DNA of 32,036 bases, from the NCBI GenBank assembly GCA_948468465.1, contig CAOKJJ010000044.1, positions 1-32,036 of the forward strand, in the 5' to 3' direction. The position numbers were made by a program, and so were the translations under genes. A model generated the notes under the pieces. It saw only the letters and a list, made by a program, of their open reading frames with translations, was not told the origin of the DNA and made no database searches. Source of the stretch: an uncultured Eubacterium sp. GTDB lineage: Bacteria > Bacillota_A > Clostridia > Lachnospirales > Lachnospiraceae. The number at the start of each line of letters is the position of its first letter. Within the stretch, counting starts at the first letter, position 1. Positions 15,233 through 24,505 of the stretch are shown here, piece by piece.

Positions 15233-16090
15233 TTATGATCCCAAATATTTACAAAATCCATGCAACGTGTAAAAAATCATATAATAAAGCGCCCGCAGCC
15301 GTCCATACCCAAGATACCGGTAAGAGCCATACTGCATCCGCGCGGATTTCCATTTATTTCTGGACTTTCCGCCTTCGCTCAGCCTGCATTTTAATGCCGG
15401 CACATTTACACCTGCGGCAGAATGATATTTTTTTAATATCCGCAGCCATAATATATAATCCTCATGATATTTGTCACAGACAAAGCCGAATTCCTGCGCC
15501 ACATCTTTGCGAAGTACGACAGAGCCGCATGGAATCACATTCGTGCGCAGCAGCATTTTATAAGTAATTTTCTCAGGCACGCCGATATTTTTCCCGGATG
15601 GTTTTCCATCCTTGCGCATCAGCTCTCTGCCTGTACAGCATAAAACCGCCCCTGTCTGTGCCATGCACGCCATCTGCAATTTTAATTTATCTGCGTCCCA
15701 CCAGTCATCCGCATCCAAAAATGCCACATATTCGCCGCGTGCCTTTTGTATGCCAAGGTTACGCGCCGCCGCCACACCCCGGTTTTTTTTCCGGCGAATA
15801 TACCGAATCCGCGGATCCTTTGCATAAGCGCCTGCGATCTCAGGCGTCTGATCAGAAGAACCATCGTCTATCATTAACAGCTCCCATGTCTCGGTGCACG
15901 TTTGGCGCAATACCGAGTCAACTGCCTGCCGGATATATGGGGCTGCCTGGTAAGCAGGCATAATTACGGAAATCACTGGTTTTTTCTCTGATTCTTGATT
16001 TACTGTTTCCTTATTTGCTCTTTTCTTATTATTGGAACTATTATTATTGGACTGCCTGTTTTTTAATTGCTGTGCTTGTCTTTTTTCCAT
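15233..16090 (-). CDS. GT2 family glycosyltransferase with Asn/Lys-rich N-terminal extension
   Basis: A 285-aa enzyme with one GT-A domain beginning at about residue 38 (PVISVIMPAYQAAPYIRQAV). MIDDGSSD and FLDADDWWDADKL are the two acidic nucleotide-sugar/metal motifs. The first 37 residues are low-complexity (NNNSSNNKKRANKE) and look disordered; they are not part of the fold. Donor and linkage are unknown. The 3' end overlaps the ribosome site of the ABC permease gene. The preceding gene is the second priming transferase, 25 nt upstream, so this may add one of the first sugars to its product, which is inference. Confidence 0.88.
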   Translation of the reverse strand: MEKRQAQQLKNRQSNNNSSNNKKRANKETVNQESEKKPVISVIMPAYQAAPYIRQAVDSVLRQTCTETWELLMIDDGSSDQTPEIAGAYAKDPRIRYIRRKKNRGVAAARNLGIQKARGEYVAFLDADDWWDADKLKLQMACMAQTGAVLCCTGRELMRKDGKPSGKNIGVPEKITYKMLLRTNVIPCGSVVLRKDVAQEFGFVCDKYHEDYILWLRILKKYHSAAGVNVPALKCRLSEGGKSRNKWKSARMQYGSYRYLGYGRLRALYYMIFYTLHGFCKYLGS

Positions 16091-16115
16091 CGTTTTCCTG
16101 CCACATCCCGGTATT

Positions 16116-17546
16116 CTATGATTTGCTCTGCTGTTCCAGCACAGACGCCGTTTTCAGCGCGGTTTTCTGGCTGTCATCCACACCTTCTGATTTTTCTTTT
16201 TGAAACAGAATCTTAACCGTCAGCAATATTAATTTTAAATCCAGCCAAAGAGAATAATTCTCTATATATGTCAAATCTAATTTTAACTTATCATATGGCA
16301 CCGTATTATATTGTCCGTACACCTGGGCATAGCCTGTCAGTCCGGCCTTTACCTTCAGCCTGAACCGAAACTGCGGAATGCTCTGCTCGTATTCTTTCGT
16401 AATCTCTTCTCTCTCCGGCCGCGGCCCTACAAAGGACATATCCCCAATCAGCACGTTAAATAACTGCGGAAGTTCATCGACATGCAGCCTTCGGATGACT
16501 TTCCCTACAGGAGTAATCCTGTCGTCATGTTCACTTGCCAGCCTGGCACCACGTTTTTCGGATTCCACAATCATGCTGCGGAATTTATAGATCCGAAACG
16601 GCCTGCCGTCTTTTGTAATCCGTTCCTGGGAATACAAAACCGGTCCCCCGTCATAGAACTTAATCGCAGCCGCAATAAGCAGCATGACCGGAGACGAGAG
16701 GATACATCCTGTCAGTCCAATCACAATATCCATCGCTCGTTTTAAAAAGCTCTGTCCAAATGTCATGCCCTGATTGCGGAACAATAACAGCGGCGAATCA
16801 AACAAATCTATTTCCGATGCGCTGGTAATCATAATGTCTGATATTTTAGGCACCGAATAGCAACGGATGTTGTTCTTAAAACAAAATTTTAAAAACTCAT
16901 TGCGTTCATGGGAAGGTATGTCTCCGATAATAACAGATTCATACTCTGCAATCCTGCTCAAAATCCGATCCATTCCTTCTTTTAAATGAATCGTCTCTTT
17001 TACCTGATACTTATCTCCCCGTGACTGCAGCTTGCGTATGAGCGCTTTTGGGCTGATGTCTCCATATATAAGAAGCATCTCGTGCGGCGGATACAGTCTG
17101 GCATAAATACTGCGCATCGCAATAATCCAAATGACTCCGACAAAAATCTGCAGCACCGACAGCGCCAGCATCGGCGAAGAAAACCACAAAAACTTCCATC
17201 GTTTCGCGATCAGGGCCAGCTGCAGATACTCTACCGCATTTGTCGCGCATACAGACAAAATCTGTGAGTATAAAACATCCAGATTGCGCAGATATCCGAC
17301 GCGGAACCCACCGAGCACTTTCATAAACAAAACAAGCACCAGCGCATACAGCACGATGATCGTCCAGTGCCCTCTGCGGTAAAAATAAAAATATTTAAAA
17401 TATTTGCGCATATCCGTCAATTCCCTGTTGGCATAATAGTTATACCACAGGCAGGCAAACATCGCCGTCTGCACCGCAACAATCAGGATTGTTCCCAGCA
17501 GCATAATAAACCGTTTGTATTGCTCTTTTGAATTCGTCCATTCCAT
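16116..17546 (-). CDS. Polyprenyl-phosphate hexose-1-phosphate transferase (priming enzyme 2)
   Basis: A second initiating transferase, 476 aa, with four N-terminal helices (about 12-165), a nucleotide-fold middle domain (around 165-240), a further helix near 275-295 and the catalytic domain. The latter shows YSQERITKDGRPFRIYKFRS, DELPQLFNVLIGDMSFVGPRP and GLTGYAQVYGQYNT. It is distant from the paralogue at 10082-11491: GYAQVYG replaces GMWQVSG and the PRPE motif differs, so the two may use different sugars. The C-terminal 25 residues are an extra polar tail. AAGGGG lies 7 nt before ATG 17546. Confidence 0.93.
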   Translation of the reverse strand: MEWTNSKEQYKRFIMLLGTILIVAVQTAMFACLWYNYYANRELTDMRKYFKYFYFYRRGHWTIIVLYALVLVLFMKVLGGFRVGYLRNLDVLYSQILSVCATNAVEYLQLALIAKRWKFLWFSSPMLALSVLQIFVGVIWIIAMRSIYARLYPPHEMLLIYGDISPKALIRKLQSRGDKYQVKETIHLKEGMDRILSRIAEYESVIIGDIPSHERNEFLKFCFKNNIRCYSVPKISDIMITSASEIDLFDSPLLLFRNQGMTFGQSFLKRAMDIVIGLTGCILSSPVMLLIAAAIKFYDGGPVLYSQERITKDGRPFRIYKFRSMIVESEKRGARLASEHDDRITPVGKVIRRLHVDELPQLFNVLIGDMSFVGPRPEREEITKEYEQSIPQFRFRLKVKAGLTGYAQVYGQYNTVPYDKLKLDLTYIENYSLWLDLKLILLTVKILFQKEKSEGVDDSQKTALKTASVLEQQSKS

Positions 17547-17568
17547 AGCATGTCCCCTTGGGTATCAT

Positions 17569-19359
17569 TCAATTTCCCGTCAGTTTTTTCTTTATTTTCC
17601 TGACCGCCTTCCAGATTCCCTGCCCTTTTAGCAGTTCATTCTGCGCCGCAATGCGGTCATAATCCGCTTTCAGCTCCACGACATTAAAAAACCGGCGCTC
17701 CAGCAGGTTGACCATTTCCCGGTACGGCACAAGGCCACCAGTTACATATCGCTGAAAAGCTGCTTCCATCCCGGCATAGGCCTTTGCCTCCTCCTGCGGA
17801 ATATTTGCCCGCTCCAGCAAATGCTTCATGGACAGTTCGTCCCGCTGCGGATTCTCATGATTCAGAAAAAAGAGGGTCCGGTAGATCACAAAATTTTGCG
17901 GAACCGGAAAGAAAAATGTCCATTCATAATCAATCACGTGCCATGTCCCGTCTTCCCCGACAAGAATATTCGCGAGGATCAGATCAATATCTGTGATCTC
18001 GCTGCATACCGTATGCCGAAGGACTTCTTCGTCCGGAAGCTCTCCAAACACTTTCCGAAACGCATCTGTCATTTCAAACGGCAGGTTCTTCCTTCCATCG
18101 GTATCTTCACTTCGAATCATCCGTATCAGCTTATCTAATATTTCAAAAACCTTGTGCATCTTTCCCGCACTGATCGCCTGAGAAATCTGTTCCTGCAGCG
18201 CCTGTGCCTTAAGCAGCTCAAATTCAGCATATACATTGCCCTGTGCGTCTTTTCCGGCGGCACAGCGGTTAAACTGCAGCTGCGTATGCGCATACTGTCT
18301 TTGCAGGCTTTCGTAAGCATGAAGGATATGTTCTACATGAGCATTCCCCTGCGGATATACAGCCCGTTTACATACGCTTTGCTCTGTAATCTGCGTGCAG
18401 AGCGCATATGCGCTGCTACGATCAGAGGCATATCTTGTATAAATGGCATCCTGCTTTTTATACGGGCTTTCCGCCCCTGCCGCCAGGCACAAAAACGCAT
18501 TTGCAAAAAACGGGAACTGCCCTTCTTCAATAATGCTGTCAAATACCTTTTGTTCATCGAACAGCAACATACGATCATCTTCATAGTTTACTATATTATA
18601 ATTCAAATCTCCCTTTTTCGGAAGATACCGATCCGAATAAATGTCAAGCGCAAACCGTTCATCCGGGTACGGATAATAAAATTCCTGCCGTCCAAATCCC
18701 GTCCGTTCCAGCAGTTTTTTCAGGCCTTCCCTGGAATAAAGCCGGATGCCGTTATTTTCCAGACCTGCAAAATAAGTATGTGTATACATCTCCTTATTGC
18801 CCGCCCAGTATTTTAATCCAAATTTATTTTTTGCCGCAAGTATCAGCAGGCCGTCCGGCTTTAAATGTTTGCGTACCTTTTGCAGCAGCTGTTCAGCCCT
18901 GTCCTCCAAAAGCGACGCCGCAGTCATTACAACCACATCATAATCATTCTCCAGATGCGTTTCGCACTCGTCAAACGATGCGGCATATATCGTCAGCCCC
19001 TGCTCCTGTTTGTGCCTTAGCGCGTTTATTTTACAATAGCGAATATTTTCGTCCTGGCAAGTCACAGACGCGCCCTTTTTTAGTAAAACAGAAGTTAATG
19101 TTCCGCATCCGGCTCCGATTTCCAGCACTTTGGCATGCTCTTTGATCTGAATCCACTCGATCAGATTCGCCCTCGGCTCAGCCAGTTCATACATTACGGT
19201 CCAGTTTTTGCATGCCGTAATTTCACTGTGGTAACGGTCCTTATCCTGTAACAGAACGATTTCCTGCAGCTGCTTTTCCTCTGCATCAGCAGCCGGCTCT
19301 TCCAGTAGGACGCCCTCCTGATCATACAGCAGCACATTTCCTATCTCTATTTTCTGCAT
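17569..19359 (-). CDS. Bifunctional methyltransferase-kinase, WbdD-like candidate chain terminator
   Basis: The 596-aa protein joins two enzyme-like domains. Residues about 45-250 are a class I SAM-dependent methyltransferase (motif I VLEIGAGCGTLT at 78-89, then an acidic residue after the next strand and a KPDGLLILAAKNKFG strand). Residues about 260-560 look like a protein-kinase-fold small-molecule kinase: TDIDLILANILV (456-467) matches a catalytic loop with Asp and Asn, and HVIDYEWTF (474-482) the metal-binding Asp. The C-terminus is basic and may be helical. This order is that of WbdD, which ends E. coli O9a chains by phosphorylating and methylating the terminal sugar before ABC export. 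Here an ABC exporter is encoded three genes downstream. The similarity is read from domain order and motifs; the acceptor is unknown. Confidence 0.75.
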   Translation of the reverse strand: MQKIEIGNVLLYDQEGVLLEEPAADAEEKQLQEIVLLQDKDRYHSEITACKNWTVMYELAEPRANLIEWIQIKEHAKVLEIGAGCGTLTSVLLKKGASVTCQDENIRYCKINALRHKQEQGLTIYAASFDECETHLENDYDVVVMTAASLLEDRAEQLLQKVRKHLKPDGLLILAAKNKFGLKYWAGNKEMYTHTYFAGLENNGIRLYSREGLKKLLERTGFGRQEFYYPYPDERFALDIYSDRYLPKKGDLNYNIVNYEDDRMLLFDEQKVFDSIIEEGQFPFFANAFLCLAAGAESPYKKQDAIYTRYASDRSSAYALCTQITEQSVCKRAVYPQGNAHVEHILHAYESLQRQYAHTQLQFNRCAAGKDAQGNVYAEFELLKAQALQEQISQAISAGKMHKVFEILDKLIRMIRSEDTDGRKNLPFEMTDAFRKVFGELPDEEVLRHTVCSEITDIDLILANILVGEDGTWHVIDYEWTFFFPVPQNFVIYRTLFFLNHENPQRDELSMKHLLERANIPQEEAKAYAGMEAAFQRYVTGGLVPYREMVNLLERRFFNVVELKADYDRIAAQNELLKGQGIWKAVRKIKKKLTGN

Positions 19360-19410
19360 GATTATTTCCCGCTTTTTTATTTCCCGATTTTATTTCATTT
19401 GACAACCAGA

Positions 19411-19971
19411 TTACCGGTACTGCTCCGTAAATTCCCGGATCCCGCCCCACTGTTTGTCCTTATCCGCCATAATTAACTCCATCCCCTGCGGAATCGGCCA
19501 GTCAATTCCTATCTGCGGATCATTATAAATCAGGCCGCCTTCATCATTTGGATGATAAAAATCTGTACATTTATATGCAAATTCCGCATAATCCGACAGA
19601 ACTAAAAATCCATGCGCAAAATCTTTTGGAATGAAAAACTGCTTTTTATTGTCTTCGGAAAGCCGCACGCCGTGCCATTTTCCATAAGTCTTTGATCCTT
19701 TCCGCAAATCTACCGCAACATCAAACACTTCGCCGCGGATTACCCTCACAAGCTTGTCCTGCGGATATTGAATCTGAAAATGCAGTCCGCGCAGCACTCC
19801 TTTTTTAGACGCAGACTGGTTATCCTGAACAAATTGCACCGCGATGCCCGCATCTTTAAAATCCTGGTAATTGTATGTCTCCATAAAATAGCCGCGTGCA
19901 TCTCCAAACACGGTTGGTTCAATTTCATATAAGCCTTCGATTTCACATGTAGTTACTTTTATCTTGCCCAT
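19411..19971 (-). CDS. rfbC: dTDP-4-dehydrorhamnose 3,5-epimerase
   Basis: Third enzyme of dTDP-L-rhamnose synthesis, a cupin-fold homodimer in the cytoplasm. The 186-aa length is normal. The catalytic His64 lies in GVLRGLHFQ and the active-site Tyr133 in AEFAYKCTDFYHP; FIPKDFAHGFLVLSD is another family stretch. AAAGGAAG precedes ATG 19971. rfbA lies 41 nt upstream, while rfbB and rfbD are separated from it by a large glycosyltransferase gene, so the four rhamnose genes are in the order D-B-(GT)-A-C. Confidence 0.96.
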   Translation of the reverse strand: MGKIKVTTCEIEGLYEIEPTVFGDARGYFMETYNYQDFKDAGIAVQFVQDNQSASKKGVLRGLHFQIQYPQDKLVRVIRGEVFDVAVDLRKGSKTYGKWHGVRLSEDNKKQFFIPKDFAHGFLVLSDYAEFAYKCTDFYHPNDEGGLIYNDPQIGIDWPIPQGMELIMADKDKQWGGIREFTEQYR

Positions 19972-20012
19972 GTTAAGCTTCCTTTCTGTTTTCCTGTAGT
20001 TTCTTTCGCGTA

Positions 20013-20882
20013 CTATAACCCTTCGGCAACATCCATTAAGTACTTCCCATAATTTGTCTTAAGCAAAGGCTGTGCCAGCGCGATGAGCTGCTCACGCCCG
20101 ATAAACCCTCTTTTATAGGCGATTTCCTCGATACAGGAGACGTACAGGCCCTGCCGCTTTTGCACCGCCGCCACATAATCCGCCGCATCCAGCAGCGAAT
20201 CATGCGTTCCGGTATCCAGCCATGCAAATCCGCGTCCCAGCGTCTCTACTTTTAATTTCCCGCGATTTAAATATTCTTTGTTTACAGAAGTGATCTCAAT
20301 CTCTCCTCTGGCGGAAGGTTTTACATTTTTAGCAATTTCTACCACATCATTGTCATAAAAATACAATCCCGGAACCGCGTAATTAGATTTAGGCTTTTCC
20401 GGTTTTTCTTCAATCGAAAGCGCCCTGCCTTCCTCATCAAATTCCACGACGCCATATTCCCTTGGGTCTTTTACATAATATCCGAAAATAACCGCGCCTT
20501 CCTCTAAGCTGGCTGCACGCTGCAGCACTCTTGAAAAACTTTGTCCGTAAAAAATATTGTCTCCCAGCACCAACGCCGCAGTGTCGTTTCCGACAAACTG
20601 TTCCCCGATTAAAAACGCGTCCGCAAGCCCCCGCGGTGTCGTCTGTACCTCATAATGCATCGAAAGCCCCAGCTGGCTGCCATCGCCAAACAAGTCTTCA
20701 AATACCGGCAAGTCCCTCGGCGTGGAAATAATCAATATATCACGGATTCCCGCCAGCATCAGCGTGGACAGCGGATAATAGATCATCGGCTTATCATATA
20801 CCGGCATGATCTGCTTGGATATAGACTTTGTTAACGGATATAATCTTGTGCCGGAACCGCCGGCAAGTATGATTCCTTTCAT
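20013..20882 (-). CDS. rfbA: Glucose-1-phosphate thymidylyltransferase
   Basis: Makes dTDP-glucose from glucose-1-phosphate and dTTP, the entry step to dTDP-L-rhamnose. The 289-aa protein starts [19 protein letters not shown], the nucleotide-binding signature, followed by [30 protein letters not shown] holds the metal-binding Asp and [13 protein letters not shown] is also conserved. AAAAGGAG lies before ATG 20882. The gene follows the two-domain glycosyltransferase; the 64-nt gap between them contains a short tandem repeat that was probably part of that gene. Confidence 0.97.
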   Translation of the reverse strand: MKGIILAGGSGTRLYPLTKSISKQIMPVYDKPMIYYPLSTLMLAGIRDILIISTPRDLPVFEDLFGDGSQLGLSMHYEVQTTPRGLADAFLIGEQFVGNDTAALVLGDNIFYGQSFSRVLQRAASLEEGAVIFGYYVKDPREYGVVEFDEEGRALSIEEKPEKPKSNYAVPGLYFYDNDVVEIAKNVKPSARGEIEITSVNKEYLNRGKLKVETLGRGFAWLDTGTHDSLLDAADYVAAVQKRQGLYVSCIEEIAYKRGFIGREQLIALAQPLLKTNYGKYLMDVAEGL

Positions 20883-20907
20883 TGTTTCATTCTCCTTTTA
20901 TTTATCC

Positions 20908-20961
20908 TTATGCGGCGTTCTGTTTCAGCAGTTCTGTTTCGCAGTTCTATTTCAACAATTC
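20908..20961 (-). repeat. 27-bp period duplication at the 3' end of the large glycosyltransferase gene
   Basis: On the minus strand GAATTGTTGAAATAGAAC (20961-20944) is repeated 27 nt on as GAACTGCTGAAACAGAAC (20934-20917). In the first unit the fifth codon is the TAG that ends the glycosyltransferase; in the second it is CAG. The frame then stays open to a TAA at 20910-20908. The pattern suggests a C-terminus once about 13 residues longer that was shortened by CAG to TAG. Confidence 0.6.
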
Positions 20962-23385
20962 TATTCTTCTCAGCGAAAAATCCTGATATCTTCTTGTCAG
21001 ATTCGGATTATAATACGGATCGCCCGCGCTGATCATATCCGCCCATCTTGTTGTAAACAAATCCACCTCTTTGTGATAACGCGCCAGTTTTTCGGCCGTA
21101 TTTTCCGTTCCTCTGGATTTGTATTCATAATGGTGCAGCATCGCAAACGGATTATACACGACAAGCTTACCCGTTTGACGCACTTTCAGGCAATAGTCAA
21201 TATCATTGTACGCAACCTGAAGCTCTCCGTCCATGCCGCCTGCCTCTTCAAAGACGCTTTTTTTCGTCATCAGGCACGCAGCTGTTACAGCGCTGTAATC
21301 CTGCGGGCAAAAAATCCGGTTCTGATACCCTCCGTTTTCTTTTGGAAATCCCTGGAATCCTTCTCCGCAAATACCGCCCAGCCCGACAATCACACCCGCA
21401 TGCTGTATCGTATCGTCAAAATAAAACAATCTGGCTCCGCAGATTCCAACATCTTCACGCATGCAGTAGCCAAGCATTTCCTCCATAAAATCAGGAGTTA
21501 TGACTTCCGTATCATTATTGAGCAGCAGAATATACTCTCCTTTGGACTGCGCGACTCCAAAGTTTGTAATTAACGAATAATTAAATACATCTTTCCAGAC
21601 AACTACCCGTACCCGTTCATCCTGTGCCTTAAGCTTTTCATAATATGCAAAGGTACGTTCCTCCACACTGTTATTTTCTATAATTACAATTTCATAATTT
21701 GGATATGTGCAGTTCGAAAGCACCGACTGTACGCAGGTATCCAGATCATCTATATGGTCTTTGTTTGGAATATTGACAGATACAAGCGGGGTATCCTTCC
21801 ATTGATACACCGTATGATAAATGCCAGGCGTCTGCGAAGGCTGCGCATATGCCGGTATTCCTATACGTTTATAATGCTCATTTAATATTTTCTCGCCAAC
21901 GAAGCTGTTCTGTCTTCCTGCTTCCCTCGCATGATACAATACACGCGGCAGATGTCCGATCGACTGTGCGGTTTCCGCGGCACGAAGGACATAATCATAG
22001 GAAGCGTCTGCGAAACAGGCCGGATTCCATGGCCCGATCTTTCCCGCGGCATCTTCACGGATGAGCAGCAGATGTCCGATATAATTCGTCGCACGCAGCA
22101 GGTCAATATTAAAATCTGATTTAAAAATCGGCTCGCTATATGTTTTTCCGTCTTCGGAAATCTGATCTTCATCCGTATAGCACACATCCATCTCCGGATG
22201 CTTCTCCATCAGCTTTACACAGCTGTACATCGCATCCGGCTCCAGCGTATCCGATGGCATAAGCAACAGCAGCCAGCTGAAGTCGCGTCTGTCCTTTTGC
22301 AGCTGTGCCAGCGTATCCTGTATTCCTTTTGCAATGCGATGCTGGCAGTCTGTTTCTCCGTCGGCATATACAAGGCAGATCCTCTCCTGCGGAAGATGCG
22401 CCTGCACACGCTCCATCAGTTTTTCTTTTTCCGCAGCCGTACATACAATGACCCATTTCCAGTCCTGATAGGTCTGGTTTTTCAGCGAAACTGCCGCCGC
22501 AGTCAGGTAATGTATGTCCTCATACGGAGTAATAACATAAAGAAACGGCTGAAACTGGCTCTGCTCCTTTCTTTGCCGCTCCAGTTCCCTTTCAGACGGC
22601 ATATTTTTCCTGCGCCACTTCATATAATTGCCGGTGTCCCCCACCAGCTCATACAATTCGTTGACCGCCCGTTTGCACGCCTTTTTTATACCGTTTCGCT
22701 TCATATAATAGTGTGCTTTTTTCGCATACAGCACAAGACGGTTTTTATCTACTGCACTGAATTCCCTCATCACAGAATGTTCCCCGTCTGTAATCTGCAA
22801 AAACATTTTCTTCCTGCCGTTTACAGGAACCGTCACGCTAAAGCCGCTGTCATACAGCTGCTCCGCCTCCCGGTATTCCAGCGCCACATCCGGTTTTGGA
22901 AAATGGCTGACCTCACATTTCATCGGTTCCTTGGCCTGGTCAAACACGTTGATCTTGATCGGCTTTTCCGAAGCGGCCCATCCACTTACTACGCAGCTTG
23001 CACCTGTAGACTGGACAGCTGTAATCCGGTAATTCAGCTGTCCCTGCAGTCTGCGCAGCGCAGATACGCGGCGTTCATATACGCGGCTGCCGTCTGCAAG
23101 GCACAGAAACAGCCTGCGGTATTTGGACAGTTTTTTTGGCAGCTGTATGATTATGACATACTCCCTGCATACTTTTAAGTCGTATTTCATATACTTTTGC
23201 CGCACCGTATCATCTGAAAAGCTGCGTACTGTAATTTTCTGCCGTTCACAGTCCAGAAAAGCCGAAAACATCTCCTGTTCCTGCAATTGCTGTATATCGC
23301 CTTCAAACCATCCGGTCAGAACATAACTGTTACTGTCCGCTATATGAAAATGTCCCTCCTGTACGACAAATCTGTTTTCCATCAT
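20947..23385 (-). CDS. Large glycosyltransferase with two GT2 domains
   Basis: About 812 residues. The first 210 look like two beta-sandwich modules without catalytic motifs. A Lys/Arg-rich helical link (220-280) leads to a first GT2-like domain (about 283-500), which retains CYTDEDQISEDG but has MPSDTLEPDAM where an intact DxD site is normally found. The second GT2 domain (about 535-790) looks complete: VSVNIPNKDHIDDLDTCV, IIENNSVEE and LLLNNDTEVITPDFM. It resembles RgpF/WbbL-like enzymes that add rhamnose. I use ATG 23385 since AAAGGG lies 8 nt upstream; the TTG at 23391 is too close to that site. The gene starts 12 nt after rfbB and sits between rhamnose genes, which supports dTDP-rhamnose as donor. 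Confidence 0.9.
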   Translation of the reverse strand: MMENRFVVQEGHFHIADSNSYVLTGWFEGDIQQLQEQEMFSAFLDCERQKITVRSFSDDTVRQKYMKYDLKVCREYVIIIQLPKKLSKYRRLFLCLADGSRVYERRVSALRRLQGQLNYRITAVQSTGASCVVSGWAASEKPIKINVFDQAKEPMKCEVSHFPKPDVALEYREAEQLYDSGFSVTVPVNGRKKMFLQITDGEHSVMREFSAVDKNRLVLYAKKAHYYMKRNGIKKACKRAVNELYELVGDTGNYMKWRRKNMPSERELERQRKEQSQFQPFLYVITPYEDIHYLTAAAVSLKNQTYQDWKWVIVCTAAEKEKLMERVQAHLPQERICLVYADGETDCQHRIAKGIQDTLAQLQKDRRDFSWLLLLMPSDTLEPDAMYSCVKLMEKHPEMDVCYTDEDQISEDGKTYSEPIFKSDFNIDLLRATNYIGHLLLIREDAAGKIGPWNPACFADASYDYVLRAAETAQSIGHLPRVLYHAREAGRQNSFVGEKILNEHYKRIGIPAYAQPSQTPGIYHTVYQWKDTPLVSVNIPNKDHIDDLDTCVQSVLSNCTYPNYEIVIIENNSVEERTFAYYEKLKAQDERVRVVVWKDVFNYSLITNFGVAQSKGEYILLLNNDTEVITPDFMEEMLGYCMREDVGICGARLFYFDDTIQHAGVIVGLGGICGEGFQGFPKENGGYQNRIFCPQDYSAVTAACLMTKKSVFEEAGGMDGELQVAYNDIDYCLKVRQTGKLVVYNPFAMLHHYEYKSRGTENTAEKLARYHKEVDLFTTRWADMISAGDPYYNPNLTRRYQDFSLRRIELLK

Positions 23386-23397
23386 AGGCAAAGCCCT

Positions 23398-24483
23398 TTA
23401 GTTTCCTTTATACATTTCTTCATAATATTTTTGATAATCGCCGCTTGTTACATCTTCCATCCATTTCTCATGTGCAAAATACCAGGCAATTGTTTTTTTA
23501 ATTCCTTCTTTAAACATCGTCTCCGGCTCCCAGCCAATCTCTGCGCTGATTTTGTCCGGCGCGATCGCATAACGGCGGTCATGGCCTTTGCGGTCTTCTA
23601 CATAGGTAATCAGATCTTTGCTGACCAGCTTTCTGCGTTCGTCTCCTTCAGGCAGCATTTCCAGCAATGTCTCGATAATCGTATGAACAATCTCAATATT
23701 TTGCTTTTCATTATGTCCGCCAATATTGTAAGTCTCTCCCAGACGCCCTTTTTCCTGCACAAGATCTATTGCTTTTGCATGGTCATCCACATACAGCCAG
23801 TCGCGGACATTTTTTCCGTCTCCGTAAACAGGCAGGCTTTTTCCATGCAGCGCGTTATTAATCATAAGTGGAATTAATTTTTCCGGGAACTGGTACGGGC
23901 CATAATTGTTGGAGCAGTTCGTAATATTCGCCGGAAAATGATACGTATCAATATATGATTTCACAAGGAAATCCGATGACGCTTTACTGGCGCTGTATGG
24001 GCTGTGCGGTGCATACGGCGTCGTTTCGTAAAAATATCCGCCGTCCTCTTCCAACGAACCATACACTTCATCGGTAGAAACATGCAAAAACTTCTTGCCT
24101 TCCTGAAAGCTGCCGTCCGGCAGTTCCCATGCTTCTTTTGCACAGTTCAGCATCACTGCGGTCCCAAATACATTCGTCTGGACAAATACCTCCGGATTGC
24201 GTATGCTGCGGTCCACATGCGACTCTGCGGCAAAATGCACAACACGGTCAATATCATTTTCCTGAAAAATCGCCCGGATCGCATCCTTATCACAAATGTC
24301 AGCTTTGATAAACGTATAATTCTGCCGCTCCTCCACATCTTTCAGATTCGCCAGATTGCCTGCATAGGTCAATGCATCCACATTAATCACACGTATTTCA
24401 TCCCCATATTTGCGGAACATGTAGTGGATATAATTGGAACCAATAAATCCGGCTCCCCCTGTTACCAAATAATTTCTCACCAT
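23398..24483 (-). CDS. rfbB: dTDP-glucose 4,6-dehydratase
   Basis: Second enzyme of dTDP-L-rhamnose synthesis, an extended short-chain dehydrogenase with bound NAD. The 361-aa product has the Rossmann motif GGAGFIGSNY at its N-terminus, catalytic Asp138/Glu139 in STDEVYG and the Tyr163-x3-Lys167 pair in PYSASKASSD. SHVDRSIRNPEVF and NNYGPYQFPEKLIPL are also typical. AAAGGAGAC precedes ATG 24483; rfbD ends 22 nt upstream. Confidence 0.97.
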   Translation of the reverse strand: MVRNYLVTGGAGFIGSNYIHYMFRKYGDEIRVINVDALTYAGNLANLKDVEERQNYTFIKADICDKDAIRAIFQENDIDRVVHFAAESHVDRSIRNPEVFVQTNVFGTAVMLNCAKEAWELPDGSFQEGKKFLHVSTDEVYGSLEEDGGYFYETTPYAPHSPYSASKASSDFLVKSYIDTYHFPANITNCSNNYGPYQFPEKLIPLMINNALHGKSLPVYGDGKNVRDWLYVDDHAKAIDLVQEKGRLGETYNIGGHNEKQNIEIVHTIIETLLEMLPEGDERRKLVSKDLITYVEDRKGHDRRYAIAPDKISAEIGWEPETMFKEGIKKTIAWYFAHEKWMEDVTSGDYQKYYEEMYKGN

Positions 24484-24505
24484 TTCTTCTGTTGTCTCCT
24501 TTTTG

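Noticed and set aside
22198..23178. Long plus-strand frame (326 codons) opposite the large glycosyltransferase
   Set aside because: It has no ribosome site, no recognisable motif and a composition expected of an antisense frame (rich in His, Arg, Phe, Cys). The minus-strand gene is unambiguous.
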